In this document: positions 62,118 to 64,000 of the stretch, one piece after another
Layout of the letters: each line of letters begins with the position of its first letter
How positions within the stretch are numbered: position 1 is the stretch's first letter
Origin: Petrolisthes cinctipes
Taxonomy: Eukaryota; Arthropoda; Malacostraca; Decapoda; Porcellanidae
DNA: 64,000 bases
NCBI GenBank assembly: GCA_033782935.1
Contig: JAWQEG010000526.1
Location: 1,079,501 to 1,143,500, forward strand
Reading direction: 5' to 3'
Made by a program: the position numbers and the translations under genes
Notes under the pieces: model-generated
Databases searched by the model: none
Seen by the model: only the letters and a program-made list of their open reading frames with translations
What the model was told of the DNA's origin: nothing

Positions 62118-64000
62118 TACAGAAGATGCATGCACAGATTGACTTTGGGCATCTAAAATATCGATTTTCAGCATGTTTTGGGCATATATTTTGAAAATAC
62201 TCTAACACGGAGAAGGCATGTACGGATTGCGTCTGTGACCCCAAAATATCGAATTTTCGGGTGTTTTGAGCCTGAATTTGAGATATAAACGGGTACTGAA
62301 GATGCATGCACATATCGACTTTTGGGCACCTAAAACATCGATTTTCAGCTTGTTTTGGGCCTGTATTTTGAAAATACTCTAACACGGAGTAGGCATGTAC
62401 AGATCACTTCTGGGACCCAAAAATATCGAATTTTCGGGTGTTTTGAGCCTGAATTTGATATATAAACGGGTACTGAAGATGCATGCACATATCGACTTTT
62501 TGGCACCTAAAACATCGATTTTGAGCATGTTTTGGGCCTGTATTTTGAAAATACTCTAACACGGAGTAGGCATGTACAGATCGCTACTGGGACCACTAAA
62601 TATCGAATTTTCGGGTGTTTAGGGCCAGAATTTGAGATATAAACGAGTACAGAAGATGCATGCACATATCGACTTTTGGGCACCTAAAATATCGATTTTG
62701 AGCATGTTTTGAGCCTATATTTTGAAAACATTCTACCACTGAGTAGGCATGTACAGATCGCTTCTGGGACCCCAAAATATCAAATTTTCGGGTGTTTAGG
62801 GCCAGAATTTGAGATATAAACGAGTACAGAAGATGCATGCACATATCGACTTTTGGGCACCTAAAATATCGATTTTGAGCTTTTTTTGAGCCTATATTTT
62901 GAAAACATTCTAGCACTGAGTAGGCATGTACATATCGCTTCTGAGACCACAAAATATTGAATTTTCGGATGTTTTGAGCCTGAATTTGAGATACAAACGA
63001 GTATAGAAGATGCATACACATATTGACTTTGGGCACCAAAAATATCGATTTTCAGCTTGTTTTGAACTTGAATTTTGAAAATACTCTAACACGGAGTAGG
63101 CATGTACAGATCGCTTCTGGGACCCAAAAACATCAAATTTTCGGGTGTTTAGGGCCAGAATTTGAGATATAAACGGGTACAGAAGATGCATGCACTTATC
63201 GACTTTTGGGCACCTAAAAGATCGATTTTCAGTATGTTTTTCGCCTGTATTTTGAAAATACTCTAACACGGAGTCGGCATGTACTGATCGCTTCTAGGAC
63301 CCCAAAATATCGAAGTTTAGGGTGTTTTGGGACTGAATTTGAGATATCGACTTTTTGGCACCTAAAATATCGATTTTAGCGTGTTTTTAGCCTATATTTT
63401 GAAAATATTCTAGCACTGAGTAGGCATGTACAGATTGCTTCTGGGACCCCAAAAAATTGAATTTTCGGGTATTTTGAGCCTGAATTTGAGATATGAACGG
63501 GTACAGAAGATACAGGCACATATTGACTTTGGGCATCTAAAATATCGATTTCAGCATGTTTTTGGCATGTATTTTGAAAATACTCTAACACGGAGTAGGC
63601 ATGTACAGATCGCTTATATGACCCCAAAATATCGAATTTTCGGGTGTTTTGAACCTGAATTTGAGATATAAACGGGTACTGAAGATGCATGCATATTTCG
63701 ACTTTTGGGCACCTAAAACATCGATTTTGAGCATGTTTTGTGCCTGTATTTTGTAAATACTCTAACACGGAATAGGCATGTACAGATCGCTTCTGGGACC
63801 CCAAAATATCGAATTTTCGGGTGTTTTGGGAATGAATTTGAGATATCGCCTTTACGCACCTAAAATATCGATTTTAGCATGTTTTGAGCCTATATTTTGA
63901 AAATATTCTAGCACTGAGTAGGCATGTACAGATCGCTTCTGGGACCCCAAAATATCGAATTTTCGGGTGTTTTGAGCCTGAATTTGAGATATAAACGAGT
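62118..64000. repeat. Higher-order block, copy 2 (offset 4618), cut by window end
   Basis: Counterpart of 57500-59382, with the same monomer order and rare variants. It continues past the window, so the true block length is at least 1.88 kb. Confidence 0.78.

Larger units (their letters stand above)
55255..64000. repeat. Right satellite array
   Basis: Continuation of the same satellite. Its first 1156 bp (55255-56410) repeat 45035-46190 at offset 10220. Long 177-bp units dominate, and the tight 324-bp alternation of the left array is less evident. Common subtypes carry GTTTAGGGCCAGAATTTG or the TACAGGCACATATTGAC variant. No gene or second mobile element was seen. The array runs off the window edge. 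Confidence 0.96.

Noticed and set aside
11589..63671. Plus-strand ORFs of 60-85 codons in satellite (for example 11589-11786, 33564-33752, 63426-63671)
   Set aside because: They span about one monomer, repeat with the array and show no recognisable domain.
1..64000. CRISPR array
   Set aside because: Units are contiguous 147-177-bp satellites without short repeats separated by unique spacers, and there are no cas genes.
1..64000. CENP-B box in the satellite
   Set aside because: The TTCGGGTG and CCCGAAAATTCG segments do not fit the spaced CENP-B core on either strand.

Overview
The window is a long tandem satellite DNA array interrupted once by a complete, very young, env-bearing LTR retrotransposon of the Ty3/Gypsy (Metaviridae, errantivirus-like) type. 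About 55 kb is satellite (1-46491 and 55255-64000) and 8.76 kb is the element (46492-55254). No host gene, tRNA, rRNA or CRISPR was seen. An Env with a baculovirus-F/gypsy-like layout, a Ty3/Gypsy Pol and a predicted spliced env message point to an arthropod, most likely an insect. The species cannot be named from the sequence. The array looks like heterochromatic, possibly centromeric or pericentromeric, DNA, but nothing in the sequence proves that.

The satellite has at least three levels. (1) A 177-bp monomer that is itself an old dimer of two halves (89 + 88 bp, about two thirds identical when aligned by hand without gaps). (2) Short 147- and 148-bp monomers that lack about 29 bp between two ATAT copies; long and short units alternate in places as 324-bp dimers. 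(3) Multi-kilobase blocks of monomers that recur with shared private variants: offsets 3260, 5273/5419, 5449 and 7264 bp on the left, 2325/2678 bp near 32-37 kb, and 4618 bp on the right. Because 177 and 147 are multiples of three, the minus strand stays open over long stretches and yields spurious repetitive ORFs of up to about 360 codons.

The element has two nearly identical LTRs (570 and 568 bp; I see one substitution and one AG-repeat length difference), a 4-bp target duplication (cgct), a candidate primer binding site, and intact gag, pol (protease, RT, RNase H, integrase) and env. Pol overlaps gag in the -1 frame. The env ATG directly follows an excellent 3' splice-acceptor sequence, and a good 5' donor lies near the end of the 5' LTR. 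The element would be expected to make genomic RNA for Gag and Gag-Pol and a spliced RNA for Env.

The most unusual structure is just 5' of the element. A perfect inverted repeat with 107-bp arms and a 5-nt loop (46084-46302) joins a copy of the target locus without the element (44848-46190) to a second copy carrying it (46303-46491 plus 55255-56410). The window therefore holds both an empty and a filled version of the same integration site, separated by a fold-back junction. This may be a template-switch rearrangement, or two haplotypes or molecules joined during assembly.
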